DNA of 36,585 nt from assembly GCA_947175535.1 (NCBI GenBank), contig CAMWNF010000012.1, forward strand, positions 1 to 36,585, read 5' to 3'. The translations under genes were made by a program, and so were the position numbers. This document shows positions 24,239 through 32,277 of this stretch, piece after piece (position 1 is the stretch's first letter; each line of letters opens with the position of its first letter). The notes under the pieces were generated by a model that was given only the letters and a program-made list of their open reading frames with translations, ran no database searches and had not been told where the DNA came from. Source of the stretch: an uncultured Bacteroidales bacterium (GTDB lineage Bacteria; Bacteroidota; Bacteroidia; Bacteroidales; Muribaculaceae).

Positions 24239-25213
24239 TTATTCGTCCTTTACAAGATTGAATTTAGCTGAAATTTCTTTCTGCTCGATTGCCTGACGCA
24301 AGTTGAAACGCTTCTTTTGGGGTAAATAGCCCGCTTTTTCACAAGTAACCTCAATCTGCACGTTGCCTGAATTTTCAAATTTCAGACCACGTATATCAAA
24401 CGACTCGGTCGTTTCATAAGGAGTTGTGCCTACATATGTCGAGTTAGTATTCTTGACATCGGGCGTAGATGAAATCACGCGCCATGAAACATCAGCTCCG
24501 GCAGGTGTAGATGCTATATACCAACGGATAACAGTGTGTTCGAGAGCTGTATCTCCGTCACCTTGCACTTTGCGCTGAGCTTCCTGGTCAGCACGGCGAT
24601 GCACTTGCAGATAACCTGCTATGCTGTTCCAATCAATATCCGCAAGAGCTTTGGAATAGGCTTTATCAAGAGCGTCTGCAACCAAATGACCTTGACCCAT
24701 TACATTTTTATCTACGGTATACCGACCACGGCTGTTTTGTCGAAGAATAATCTCATTATCGTTATTACGTAATGTGTATTCCATAATAACAACTGCTCGA
24801 GCAGAGGATTTTTCTAGAACTATCTTATATTCCCGAACACATATATTGAAAGTATAGTCATTATCACGGTCTCGACCAATTGTAATACCCATTGAACGGA
24901 TATATGTTGACATACTTTCAGTAATAAATTCTTTTAATGTCGGGGTGAATGTACACATTAACCTACTTTTTGGATAATTTACAAACTCTCTTGTAAGGGC
25001 CGGAAGTTCTGAAATATCGTAAATATTGGAATTATCCACATTACATGTTACATTTAAGTATAGTCCACGACTAAGATCTGTATAACGGTTCTCAGGATAG
25101 GCTGAACATATTAACTCTACTGTTTGGGGCTGTTTTTGATTTCCTTTTAGTGAGCCACATGCAACCGTCACAACACTAATCGCTAGTAGGACAATATATT
25201 TTAGATGTTTCAT
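24239..25213 (-). CDS. Lipoprotein with PEGA-like C-terminal domain
   Basis: 324 aa. The lipoprotein signal ends VVTVAC (Cys19). The N-terminal half has mixed strands and helices with no motif I recognise (CTFTPTLKEFITESM; DYTFNICVREYKIVLE). The C-terminus from about residue 231 looks like a PEGA-type beta-domain: ASTPAGADVSW, then YVGTTPYETTESFDI and IEVTCEKAGYLPQKKRF. The gene is more AT-rich than its flanks and follows the upstream lipoprotein gene by 3 bp, so the pair are made together. It is an envelope protein of unknown function. Confidence 0.75.
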   Translation of the reverse strand: MKHLKYIVLLAISVVTVACGSLKGNQKQPQTVELICSAYPENRYTDLSRGLYLNVTCNVDNSNIYDISELPALTREFVNYPKSRLMCTFTPTLKEFITESMSTYIRSMGITIGRDRDNDYTFNICVREYKIVLEKSSARAVVIMEYTLRNNDNEIILRQNSRGRYTVDKNVMGQGHLVADALDKAYSKALADIDWNSIAGYLQVHRRADQEAQRKVQGDGDTALEHTVIRWYIASTPAGADVSWRVISSTPDVKNTNSTYVGTTPYETTESFDIRGLKFENSGNVQIEVTCEKAGYLPQKKRFNLRQAIEQKEISAKFNLVKDE

Positions 25214-25216
25214 AGC

Positions 25217-25771
25217 TTATTTCGCGTTTTTAATTGATATTAGTTTTGCTCTGACGGTTGAGCGGTATTCCACTTTGCGGTTACCGGCGTTTGTTGCAGA
25301 AGTAACGGTAATCGGCTCGATTATACCATCGGCATTATAATCGGCAGCGGCACTGATTATACGCGCCATCGCTACTCTACGTGCAAACTCTTCGGGAATA
25401 GGAGCTGCGGTTTCACCCTCTTTATAATCCTCTGTGAAGTAACCGAGAGAAGCCGCACCGGAGAATGAGGTTAGTCGCCATCCTGTTTTTGCATCGAAAG
25501 TGAAATTATAGGAAAAATCACCGTCACCGCTTGTAATCTTGATAGTGTTACCTTTGTACTCGCATATTACCGATGCGGATTCGGTGACAGTTTTCAACAC
25601 ATCATACTGACCCTTGGTTAGATTCAGGTCCTTGATGGTGGTTACTGCGGCAGTGCTGACCGAATGTGGGATTAGAAGGTTTTTCTGACTTCCGCAGGAT
25701 TGCAGTAAAAATGCTCCTGAAAGCATTACCGCACACGCAATTAACGCGTTCTTAAAAAATTGCTTTTGCAT
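25217..25771 (-). CDS. Small lipoprotein of unknown function with EF-hand-like loop
   Basis: 184 aa. The signal ends LLQSC (Cys26). The mature part is beta-rich (ICEYKGNTIKITSGDGDFSYNFTFDAKTGW), followed by a helix (PEEFARRVAMARIISAA). Next comes DYNADGIIEP at 144-153, whose Asp144, Asn146, Asp148 and Glu152 resemble a dockerin- or EF-hand-type Ca2+ loop. No family name is recognised. It is first in a two-gene operon with the PEGA-like lipoprotein, so the two may form one envelope complex. The promoter is not evident in the upstream region. Confidence 0.72.
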   Translation of the reverse strand: MQKQFFKNALIACAVMLSGAFLLQSCGSQKNLLIPHSVSTAAVTTIKDLNLTKGQYDVLKTVTESASVICEYKGNTIKITSGDGDFSYNFTFDAKTGWRLTSFSGAASLGYFTEDYKEGETAAPIPEEFARRVAMARIISAAADYNADGIIEPITVTSATNAGNRKVEYRSTVRAKLISIKNAK

Positions 25772-26326
25772 TGTTTTTACTGGCGGCCTCGGTCATCCCC
25801 TCGTCAGCCCTTTATTAGAATTAAAATAGAAAAAGCGCAGGAATCTGTATCGTTACCGTCCTACGAACAGAGGCTTCTCGCATTGCCCTATTGATGTCGG
25901 ACGGCAACCGCAGAAGCCCACGCCGGTGTATGTAACCAATGCATACGGCTACAATCCATCACGGACTGCAAGCCGATGCTACAATAATTACAAAACCTCG
26001 GGCATCTACCGTTGCTCAACCCTTGACATCAATATGAATTTTGCGAGAATTCCTGTTCGTCAAGAATCAGCGCGGATAAACGCTTTCAATTTATATGTCA
26101 CCGACACGTCTCCTTTTACGGAAACATATCGGCTGCATACAACCCACGAAGCCCTCGACGCATAGCGACTCGGGATCCACCCGCCCTCCGGCGTGGTCAT
26201 TCTGAATGGTATGCTGCGCAAAATTAATATATATCACAAACATATGCAACAGTTTAACAAACCAGCAGCGATAAATAGTCAAAACCTCAATAAATTCTTA
26301 TATTTCTGATTAGATGGGTCGTGAAC
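25772..26326. other. About 550 bp without a supported gene
   Basis: Between the divergent lipoprotein operon and the next gene. The longest readings are a 79-codon plus-strand frame (25926-26165) and a 63-codon minus-strand frame (26091-26282). They overlap, are both rich in Cys, Arg and His and have no leader signals, so I call neither. Base composition is more GC-rich around 25840-26220 than in the AT-rich edges. It may be a relic of a mobile element or a long untranslated leader of the minus-strand operon. Confidence 0.4.
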
Positions 26327-26357
26327 TTTTATTTTCGGGCAAATATGCTTATATTTG
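26327..26357 (+). promoter_or_regulatory. Promoter TTTT-N19-TATATTTG for the membrane-protein/GH31 operon
   Basis: TATATTTG (26350-26357) matches TAnnTTTG, with TTTT as the -33 element 19 bp upstream. The predicted start near 26364 leaves a leader of only about 7 nt before the ATG at 26371. Confidence 0.65.
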
Positions 26358-26370
26358 CATTTGATAAATT

Positions 26371-27696
26371 ATGAATACTCTTCAGCTCTACATATCGAAA
26401 TCGGGGAGCACTAACGCACGACTCGCCGAAATAAATCCGTCGGAAGAAGGTCGCAGCGCGGCAACCGACATGAAGCCAGCTGTAGCATTGATTGACTATC
26501 CCGCCTCGGCAAAAATCGTGTTTTTTATCGTTGTCAATGTCAGCGACGGATATGCCGTCCACGTTGTACGCACTATCCCTCCGACCCGCCCCAATCATCT
26601 CGATGCGACGGTATTCGTCAACAAACGCCTCGATATAATGGCAGAGGACCTGGCGGAAGTTCTTGACAAGGTCAGCAAAATCGTATTGGCTGCAGCAGTC
26701 ACCGAAGCCGACATGGCAGAACTCCGTAATCTCTTCGCACGAGAATATGACCTGCGCGACAAAGCTCCGCGCATCAAGCCGTCGCGCGGTCGCGATTTCG
26801 CCCGTCTAAGCTATGGGGAAGAAAGCGGCAGAACGCTTTCCGACATACTCGACAGCGGTCTTTATCAGCCCGAATGGAGCGATTATAAAGGTGTTATCCT
26901 GCTTGATGATTCAATATCGGCGTTCCCTAACTCCCTCGTCGACCTCGACTACGCGGACGAAGAAGAATATGACGATGAGCCACAGGATGACGACAAACCG
27001 GAAGAAAGCGTAGGAAAAGAAGGCGAAACCCACACATATGTGTTCGCACTGCCGGTCTCACTTCCCGAAGGCCGCTCGAACCTCGAATTTGAGCTTGAAT
27101 CATCAAAAACCATTACCCACAGCCCTGTTGCCGGATATGAAGTAGCCGGTCGGCTGACCGAAGGACAAAATCACAGCAACAAACTGCGTCGCTCCAAAGG
27201 CAAAACGCTCTACGAGAAATTAGAGCGTTGGATATGGGGTGTCGGAGGCGTTATCGCCGGCATAATTCTGATGGCGATAGTCGGACTTTTCAGGGGAGGA
27301 GAGTCAAAGCCGACTCAGCAAAACGACGTGGCAGAGACAAGCGTCAAAATCACCCAAAACACTGAGAATAAAACAAAGGTCAAGACGCCTCAATCTTCTG
27401 CGGCAACCGCATATCTTGACGCCAACCGCATATGGCGGCAAGAGGAGATGGAAAAAATCGACGGACTCGCAGGGCTTTTCGATGACTTGAACAACTATCG
27501 TTTCGATGAAATAACCGGAAAGTGGGCTGACTCGCTCGGCGGTTCGGAAAACTTCGCGAAAGTCGTCAAAGCAGCTAAAAAATCAGTAGCCAAGCATAAC
27601 GACCCCTTACGCGGAGAGGAACACAATCCTCGCTACAACCGCGAAGGCGACACAGCAATCGGTTGGGTCGGCTACACCTTTTGGATTGATCCATAA
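26371..27696 (+). CDS. Uncharacterised single-pass membrane protein
   Basis: 441 aa, no N-terminal signal. A soluble alpha/beta N-terminal region (about 1-185; IVFFIVVNVSDGYAVHVVRTI, NHLDATVFVNKRLDI, LYQPEWSDYKGVILLDD) leads into a very acidic stretch (192-213, DYADEEEYDDEPQDDD). A basic segment (KLRRSKGK) comes next, then one transmembrane helix (about 287-307, WIWGVGGVIAGIILMAIVGLF). The C-terminal part (about 310-441) is probably periplasmic, by the positive-inside rule. I do not recognise the family. It is first in an operon with a GH31 glycosidase (15 bp gap) and riboflavin synthase, but nothing in it suggests a carbohydrate role. Confidence 0.72.
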   Translation: MNTLQLYISKSGSTNARLAEINPSEEGRSAATDMKPAVALIDYPASAKIVFFIVVNVSDGYAVHVVRTIPPTRPNHLDATVFVNKRLDIMAEDLAEVLDKVSKIVLAAAVTEADMAELRNLFAREYDLRDKAPRIKPSRGRDFARLSYGEESGRTLSDILDSGLYQPEWSDYKGVILLDDSISAFPNSLVDLDYADEEEYDDEPQDDDKPEESVGKEGETHTYVFALPVSLPEGRSNLEFELESSKTITHSPVAGYEVAGRLTEGQNHSNKLRRSKGKTLYEKLERWIWGVGGVIAGIILMAIVGLFRGGESKPTQQNDVAETSVKITQNTENKTKVKTPQSSAATAYLDANRIWRQEEMEKIDGLAGLFDDLNNYRFDEITGKWADSLGGSENFAKVVKAAKKSVAKHNDPLRGEEHNPRYNREGDTAIGWVGYTFWIDP

Positions 27697-27711
27697 TTCA
27701 CAATACATATC

Positions 27712-30081
27712 ATGACCAAAATATCTTCAGTAATATGCGGCATAGTGCTTGCGGTCCTTGCTGCTGATACCTCAGCGGCCGAGGCGGTTATCTCAGAAGT
27801 CACACCTCTCGGACGTATTGTCACTGTCAAAGCCATCAATGCCAACACCCTGAAAGTAACAAATGCCGCTCCGGGCGAACAAGAACTTACTGCCAACGGT
27901 CTCGACAGCAACGCGACTCCTGTCGAAGTGGAAATAACCGCTGTCGGCGACAGCCTGCTCGCGCTTTCGACCGGAACTGTCACCGCAATGATTGACAGCC
28001 GCGACGGCGCGCTGGCGATTTACGGCGGAAGCCGACGCGTGGTGACCGACAACGGTCTGCGACAGACCAAAAAAGGCAAACTCGAAATAGAACTGTCTAC
28101 AACGTCGACCGGAGCCTTCTACGGAGCGGGCGAACGCGGTCACAAAGTAAATCTGCGCGGCGACACATTGGTGATGTATAACCGTCCGACCTACGGCTAC
28201 GGAGGGGGAGACCCACGCATCAACCAGATGAATATCACCATGCCTCTGTTCGTGTCGGCAGATGGATTTGCTATTGTGTTTGATGATTACGCGGCAGCAG
28301 AGATGATACTCTCCGACCCTATAAAATATATCACCGAAAGTCCCGGAGCGGTCAGCTATTATTATGTCAATGGCGTTAAGACCGTAGCCGACGTAGTCGA
28401 ACAACTCACAGCCATAACAGGTCGCCAGGACATGCCGCCGTTGTGGGCGTTGGGCTACATAACATCGAAATACGGCTACAAGACTCAGGCAGAGACTGAA
28501 GAGGTTGTCGACCGGCTGAAATCGCTCGGCTATCCGCTCGACGGACTTGTACTCGACCTCTACTGGTATGGCAAAGAGGAAGATATGGGTCGTCTCGACT
28601 GGGAGCCTTCTCAGTGGCAGGAACCGGCAAAGATGCTTGCCCGGCTTAAAGACAAAGGCGTCAACGTCGTGCCTATCTCACAACCCTATGTGCTTCGCAA
28701 CGGCAAAGGCATCGAAAATTACGATTCGCTCGCTCCGAAAGGAATATTTGTACTCGACTCTCTCGGCAATCCGCTTGAGGTTGAAATATGGGTCGGCAAA
28801 GGAGGAATGTTTGACGTCTCTAATCCCGACACACGTGCATGGCTCGCAAAACGATACAGCGAACTGACCGACATGGGCGTGACCGGATGGTGGGGCGACC
28901 TCGGCGAACCCGAACAACACCCCTACGCTTCGCGCCACGCCAACGGTCTCAAAGGGCGCGAATATCACAACCGCTACGGCAACGACTGGAGCAAAATCAT
29001 CCATGACCTCTACGCCGAACGCTATCCCGACCGCCGTCTGTTCTCGCTGATGCGAGGCGGAACGACTGGTCTGCAGCAATACAGCGTCTTCCCCTGGTCG
29101 GGCGACGTTGCCCGCACTTGGGGCGGCATCATACCGCAGATACCCATCATGCTCAACTCCGGTCTGAGCGGTCTCGGCTATATGAGTCATGACGTCGGAG
29201 GTTTTGCAATAGATGAAAACAATCCGATTGACCCTGAATTATATGTCCGCTGGCTACAACTCGGGCTGTTCACACCCGTTCTCCGCACCCACTCACAGGA
29301 ATATGCCGAGCCATATCACTATCCCGCGCAAGCTGACATCATAAAGCAACTGATACTCGACCGTTACCGCTGGTTGCCCTATAACTACACTCTCGCTTAT
29401 GAAAACGCGACGAAAGGGTGGCCGCTCGTGCGTCCGCTCAACTTCCACGATGTAGGGTCGGCAGACTGTGACACAATTGCCGACGAGTATCTTTGGGGAC
29501 GCGATGTGCTTATCGCACCGGTGCTCAAACAAGGCGCTATAAGCCGTCCAATTGTATTTCCTCACGGCAGATGGATTGACATGCGCAACCCTCGCGTAAG
29601 CTACACGGGCACTATTAATTCCTACGACGCTCCGCTTGATGTGCTGCCTCTCTTTGTCCGTGCCGGAGCGTTCATTCCGCAAGCAGATTATCCGATGGAG
29701 AACACCGCCGACTACAATCCCGGCAAATTGACCGTGACTTACTACCCTTATCCCGGCATCAGTTCAGACTATACGCTATATGACGACGACCGTCTTTCAC
29801 CGCGCTCGCTCGCTGACGGAGCTTATCGCCTTATAAAATTCAACGGCGAATGTAAGACAGACGGAGACATCACCGTTACCATAAATTCTGAAGGCACTTA
29901 TGAAGGTGCCCCCCGGTTCGTAAATATTGACTTTAATATCGAAGGTCTCGAGCGTAAGCCCAAATTGGTCAGCGTCAACGATAAAAAAACAAAACTCACC
30001 TTCGACGCGACAAGCAGCACACTAAACGTGAAAATCAAATTCACTCCCGGAGTGGAAACAAAAATAGAACTCAACTACTAA
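27712..30081 (+). CDS. GH31 family alpha-glycosidase
   Basis: 789 aa with an SPI-type signal (MTKISSVICGIVLAVLAADTSA), so periplasmic. An N-terminal beta-sandwich contains FYGAGERGHKVNLRGDTLVMYNRPTYGYG. The barrel carries LDLYWYGKEEDMGRLDW, then GWWGDLGEPE with the family's nucleophile Asp396. WSGDVARTWGG follows with the likely acid/base Asp465, and then SHDVGGFA. C-terminal beta-domains include LYDDD, the DUF5110-type end. It removes alpha-linked glucosyl or xylosyl residues; the linkage is not readable. It lies between an unknown membrane protein and ribE in one operon. Confidence 0.94.
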   Translation: MTKISSVICGIVLAVLAADTSAAEAVISEVTPLGRIVTVKAINANTLKVTNAAPGEQELTANGLDSNATPVEVEITAVGDSLLALSTGTVTAMIDSRDGALAIYGGSRRVVTDNGLRQTKKGKLEIELSTTSTGAFYGAGERGHKVNLRGDTLVMYNRPTYGYGGGDPRINQMNITMPLFVSADGFAIVFDDYAAAEMILSDPIKYITESPGAVSYYYVNGVKTVADVVEQLTAITGRQDMPPLWALGYITSKYGYKTQAETEEVVDRLKSLGYPLDGLVLDLYWYGKEEDMGRLDWEPSQWQEPAKMLARLKDKGVNVVPISQPYVLRNGKGIENYDSLAPKGIFVLDSLGNPLEVEIWVGKGGMFDVSNPDTRAWLAKRYSELTDMGVTGWWGDLGEPEQHPYASRHANGLKGREYHNRYGNDWSKIIHDLYAERYPDRRLFSLMRGGTTGLQQYSVFPWSGDVARTWGGIIPQIPIMLNSGLSGLGYMSHDVGGFAIDENNPIDPELYVRWLQLGLFTPVLRTHSQEYAEPYHYPAQADIIKQLILDRYRWLPYNYTLAYENATKGWPLVRPLNFHDVGSADCDTIADEYLWGRDVLIAPVLKQGAISRPIVFPHGRWIDMRNPRVSYTGTINSYDAPLDVLPLFVRAGAFIPQADYPMENTADYNPGKLTVTYYPYPGISSDYTLYDDDRLSPRSLADGAYRLIKFNGECKTDGDITVTINSEGTYEGAPRFVNIDFNIEGLERKPKLVSVNDKKTKLTFDATSSTLNVKIKFTPGVETKIELNY

Positions 30082-30092
30082 TAATCAAACAT

Positions 30093-30704
30093 ATGTTCTC
30101 AGGTATTGTAGAGGAAGCAGCGGTGATAACCGCCATATCTCATAATGAAAGTAACGTAACCCTACGTGTCAAATGTTCGTTCACCGACGAGTTGCGCATT
30201 GACCAATCTGTAGCCCACAACGGCGTGTGCCTCACCGTCGTGGCTCTTCATCCCGACTCAACCTACGAAGTCACTGCCATCCGCGAGACTCTCGACCGCT
30301 CCAATCTCGGCGACCTCCGCGAAGGCTCGCTCGTCAACCTCGAACGCTCAATGATTATGAACGGACGCCTCGACGGTCATATCGTTCAGGGACACGTCGA
30401 CTGCACAGCCGAATGCACCGATATCGAAGATGCTGACGGCAGCCGTTATTACAAATTTGTATATGATATCGACCCCGAAATGGTTGCCAAAGGTTACATG
30501 ACAGTCGAGAAAGGCTCGGTGACGGTCAACGGCGTCAGCCTTACTGTCTGCGACAGCGAGCCACGCTCGTTCCGCGTCGCAATCATTCCCTACACTTTCG
30601 AGCACACCAACTTCCGCGACATCAAGGTAGGCGACCGCGTGAATCTCGAATTTGACATTATCGGCAAATACATCGCCCGCCTCGCCGAACTCAAAAACGC
30701 CTGA
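30093..30704 (+). CDS. ribE: Riboflavin synthase, alpha chain
   Basis: 203 aa, the normal length. Two lumazine-binding repeats are visible: MFSGIVEEAAV ... SVAHNGVCLTVVAL in the first half, and VQGHVDCTAEC ... VNGVSLTVCD ... IPYTFEHTNF in the second. It dismutates two 6,7-dimethyl-8-ribityllumazine molecules to riboflavin in the cytoplasm. It begins 11 bp after the GH31 stop and is probably read from the same upstream promoter. No FMN riboswitch is visible before it, and no other rib gene is in the window. Confidence 0.95.
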   Translation: MFSGIVEEAAVITAISHNESNVTLRVKCSFTDELRIDQSVAHNGVCLTVVALHPDSTYEVTAIRETLDRSNLGDLREGSLVNLERSMIMNGRLDGHIVQGHVDCTAECTDIEDADGSRYYKFVYDIDPEMVAKGYMTVEKGSVTVNGVSLTVCDSEPRSFRVAIIPYTFEHTNFRDIKVGDRVNLEFDIIGKYIARLAELKNA

Positions 30705-30740
30705 TTGCGACTAAAGTTTTTAAGAATCAGGGAAAAAGGT

Positions 30741-30771
30741 TTTGTAAGTGTAGAAAAAAGTTGTATCTTTG
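30741..30771 (+). promoter_or_regulatory. Consensus promoter TTTG-N19-TATCTTTG for the NlpE-like gene
   Basis: Both elements are exact at ideal spacing. Predicted start near 30778, giving an AT-rich leader of about 100 nt before the ATG at 30880, by far the longest in the window. Confidence 0.85.
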
Positions 30772-30879
30772 CCGCCGTAATCAAAATTTATACGAGTTAG
30801 CACCCATATTCAGGGCTTTACACATATAAGTCAGAATATTATTTATCATTTTTTACTCACATATTCACAAACCACAATT

Positions 30880-31326
30880 ATGAAAAAATTACTTTTTGTA
30901 GCAACAGCCGTTATCGCACTTTTCGGCATGGCAGCTTGCAACGGTAAAAAAGCCGCTGAAACAGAAGAACCCGCAGCAGAAGCAACTGCAGTTAAAGCCG
31001 CTTACACAGGCGTTCTCCCCGCAGCTGACTGCGACGGTGTTTGGTACACTCTCCAGCTCAACGACGGTAAGTATGATATGATTGAAACTTACTTCGCTCT
31101 TGACACAGCTGCTAACGCAGGTATCAACGAAATCCTCAGCGTTAAGTCTGAAGGTACCGTTGAAACTATCGAAAAAGGCGATTTCAGCTACATCAAACTT
31201 ACTCCTTCAACTGAAGATGCAGCTATCTGCTTCCTCAATGCAACTGACTCTACCATCATCATGCTCAACGCTGAGCTTGAAACTCCCGCAGCTCCCGACT
31301 TCTACACTCTTAACATCGTTAAGTAA
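30880..31326 (+). CDS. NlpE-like lipoprotein
   Basis: 148 aa. The lipoprotein signal ends FGMAAC (Cys20), followed by an Ala/Glu-rich tether. YTGVLPAADCDGVWYTLQLND at 42-62 matches the NlpE N-terminal domain, except that the first Cys of the usual CADC motif is Ala48; Cys51 remains. The rest is a small beta-barrel. In E. coli NlpE signals envelope or copper stress to Cpx; whether this relative does so is unknown. Codon choice is unusually uniform (GCT, AAC, CTC, GAA), and with the consensus promoter this suggests high expression. It is monocistronic, with a strong terminator. Confidence 0.82.
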   Translation: MKKLLFVATAVIALFGMAACNGKKAAETEEPAAEATAVKAAYTGVLPAADCDGVWYTLQLNDGKYDMIETYFALDTAANAGINEILSVKSEGTVETIEKGDFSYIKLTPSTEDAAICFLNATDSTIIMLNAELETPAAPDFYTLNIVK

Positions 31327-31354
31327 TCACGCTGCGATTAATCTCACAACGCAT

Positions 31355-31390
31355 AAGAAAGACTGCCCCGGTCCGGAGCAGTCTTTCTTT
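31355..31390. terminator. Terminator between convergent genes
   Basis: Perfect 12-bp stem (AAGAAAGACTGC / GCAGTCTTTCTT) with an 11-nt GC-rich loop, ending in T-rich sequence. It serves the NlpE-like gene and could serve the minus-strand membrane protein as well. Confidence 0.85.
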
Positions 31391-31415
31391 GTTATATACG
31401 GTTAAAAACTATCGT

Positions 31416-32162
31416 CTATCCTTCCTTCTTGGGATATATGAACCGGGCGAGACCGTAGATATATCGTCGGAAACCGGGGCGATAATTAAGCAGACGGTCA
31501 AACCATCCGAGGTGTGGATTCACCAGCTTTACGACATAGCCGACATAGAACATTGCGAACAGTGTTCCTACGCCGACAACGGTCCAGGGCCATGCGCCAA
31601 AGAACACAAAGCCAGAAATTACCGCGAGGGTAACCAACGTTGTATCCACAATAATCTTGACTATAGGGAAAGGTTTACCCGTAACGCGGGCAATAGCGAC
31701 CTGAATACCCTCTCCCGGCATCGTAACCGACCCGCAACGGATTTCAACTGTAATCGCACAGCCAAGAATTGTCGCTCCCGCTAACTGCGCTATAATCTGG
31801 CTGCAGAATGCTTCGTAGGATAAGAACGATGTTATCCACATGTTGATATCGAGCAGTGTCCCGAAAACAAATCCTACCAATAATTGAAAGAGCTGTATCG
31901 GTTCAAATTTGCGACGAAGCACCAACACTTGCGCCGCCACAAGTATAGCGTTCATAACATATGTATATCCGCCGATTGTCCAACCCGGCACCAATCCGGC
32001 TTCCCCTGCAAGAGTGAACGACATCGGTAAAGCAGAGATGACACCGCTGCCAAGATTTGACCTCACGCATAGCGCAACACCAAGCGTCATGAAGAACATC
32101 GAGAAAAGCAACAATATATGTTGCCACACAAAACCTATAACTTTTTCTTTTTCTATCCGCAT
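31416..32162 (-). CDS. YczE/YitT-like integral membrane protein
   Basis: 248 aa with about six hydrophobic segments (near residues 12-30, 50-85, 90-105, 120-140, 165-185 and 190-210). SNLGSGVISALPMSF near the first loop and SVTMPGEGIQVAIARVTGKPF in the middle are the recurring gly/pro motifs of the YczE/DUF6198-type family. It is an inner-membrane protein; its function is not established (transport is often suggested). The C-terminus is basic and cytoplasmic by the positive-inside rule. It is transcribed alone from a nearby promoter. Confidence 0.82.
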   Translation of the reverse strand: MRIEKEKVIGFVWQHILLLFSMFFMTLGVALCVRSNLGSGVISALPMSFTLAGEAGLVPGWTIGGYTYVMNAILVAAQVLVLRRKFEPIQLFQLLVGFVFGTLLDINMWITSFLSYEAFCSQIIAQLAGATILGCAITVEIRCGSVTMPGEGIQVAIARVTGKPFPIVKIIVDTTLVTLAVISGFVFFGAWPWTVVGVGTLFAMFYVGYVVKLVNPHLGWFDRLLNYRPGFRRYIYGLARFIYPKKEG

Positions 32163-32172
32163 AATCCGAATG

Positions 32173-32180
32173 CAAAATTA
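32173..32180 (-). promoter_or_regulatory. -7 box TAATTTTG, near-leaderless
   Basis: On the minus strand TAATTTTG ends 11 bp before the ATG at 32162, so the predicted leader is only about 4 nt. No clear -33 element. Confidence 0.5.
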
Positions 32181-32215
32181 CAAATAATAATTGGAGCAGC
32201 CTGTTTCCCGTGGAG

Positions 32216-32252
32216 AATAAAAAAGCCCGCAACTCTCTCCTGAGCTGCGGGC
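32216..32252 (-). terminator. Terminator of the lysS-gpsA-pgi operon
   Basis: On the minus strand a GCCCGCA / TGCGGGC stem (7 bp, 14-nt loop) runs into TTTTTTATTC, 26 bp after the pgi stop. Confidence 0.82.
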
Positions 32253-32277
32253 AATAGCTTATGTTTCAGGGAAACAA

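Noticed and set aside
24047-24271. Possible 74-codon gene in the gap after the Bro-N gene
   Set aside because: Runs through the terminator hairpin and into the end of the convergent lipoprotein gene; no signal or domain.
30699-30727. CCTGATT / AATCAGG hairpin at the ribE stop
   Set aside because: Only 7 bp with a long loop, and an A-run rather than a T-run follows.
30772-30879. Possible riboswitch in the long leader after ribE
   Set aside because: No FMN-element or other known aptamer core could be seen, and it precedes an NlpE-like gene rather than a riboflavin gene.
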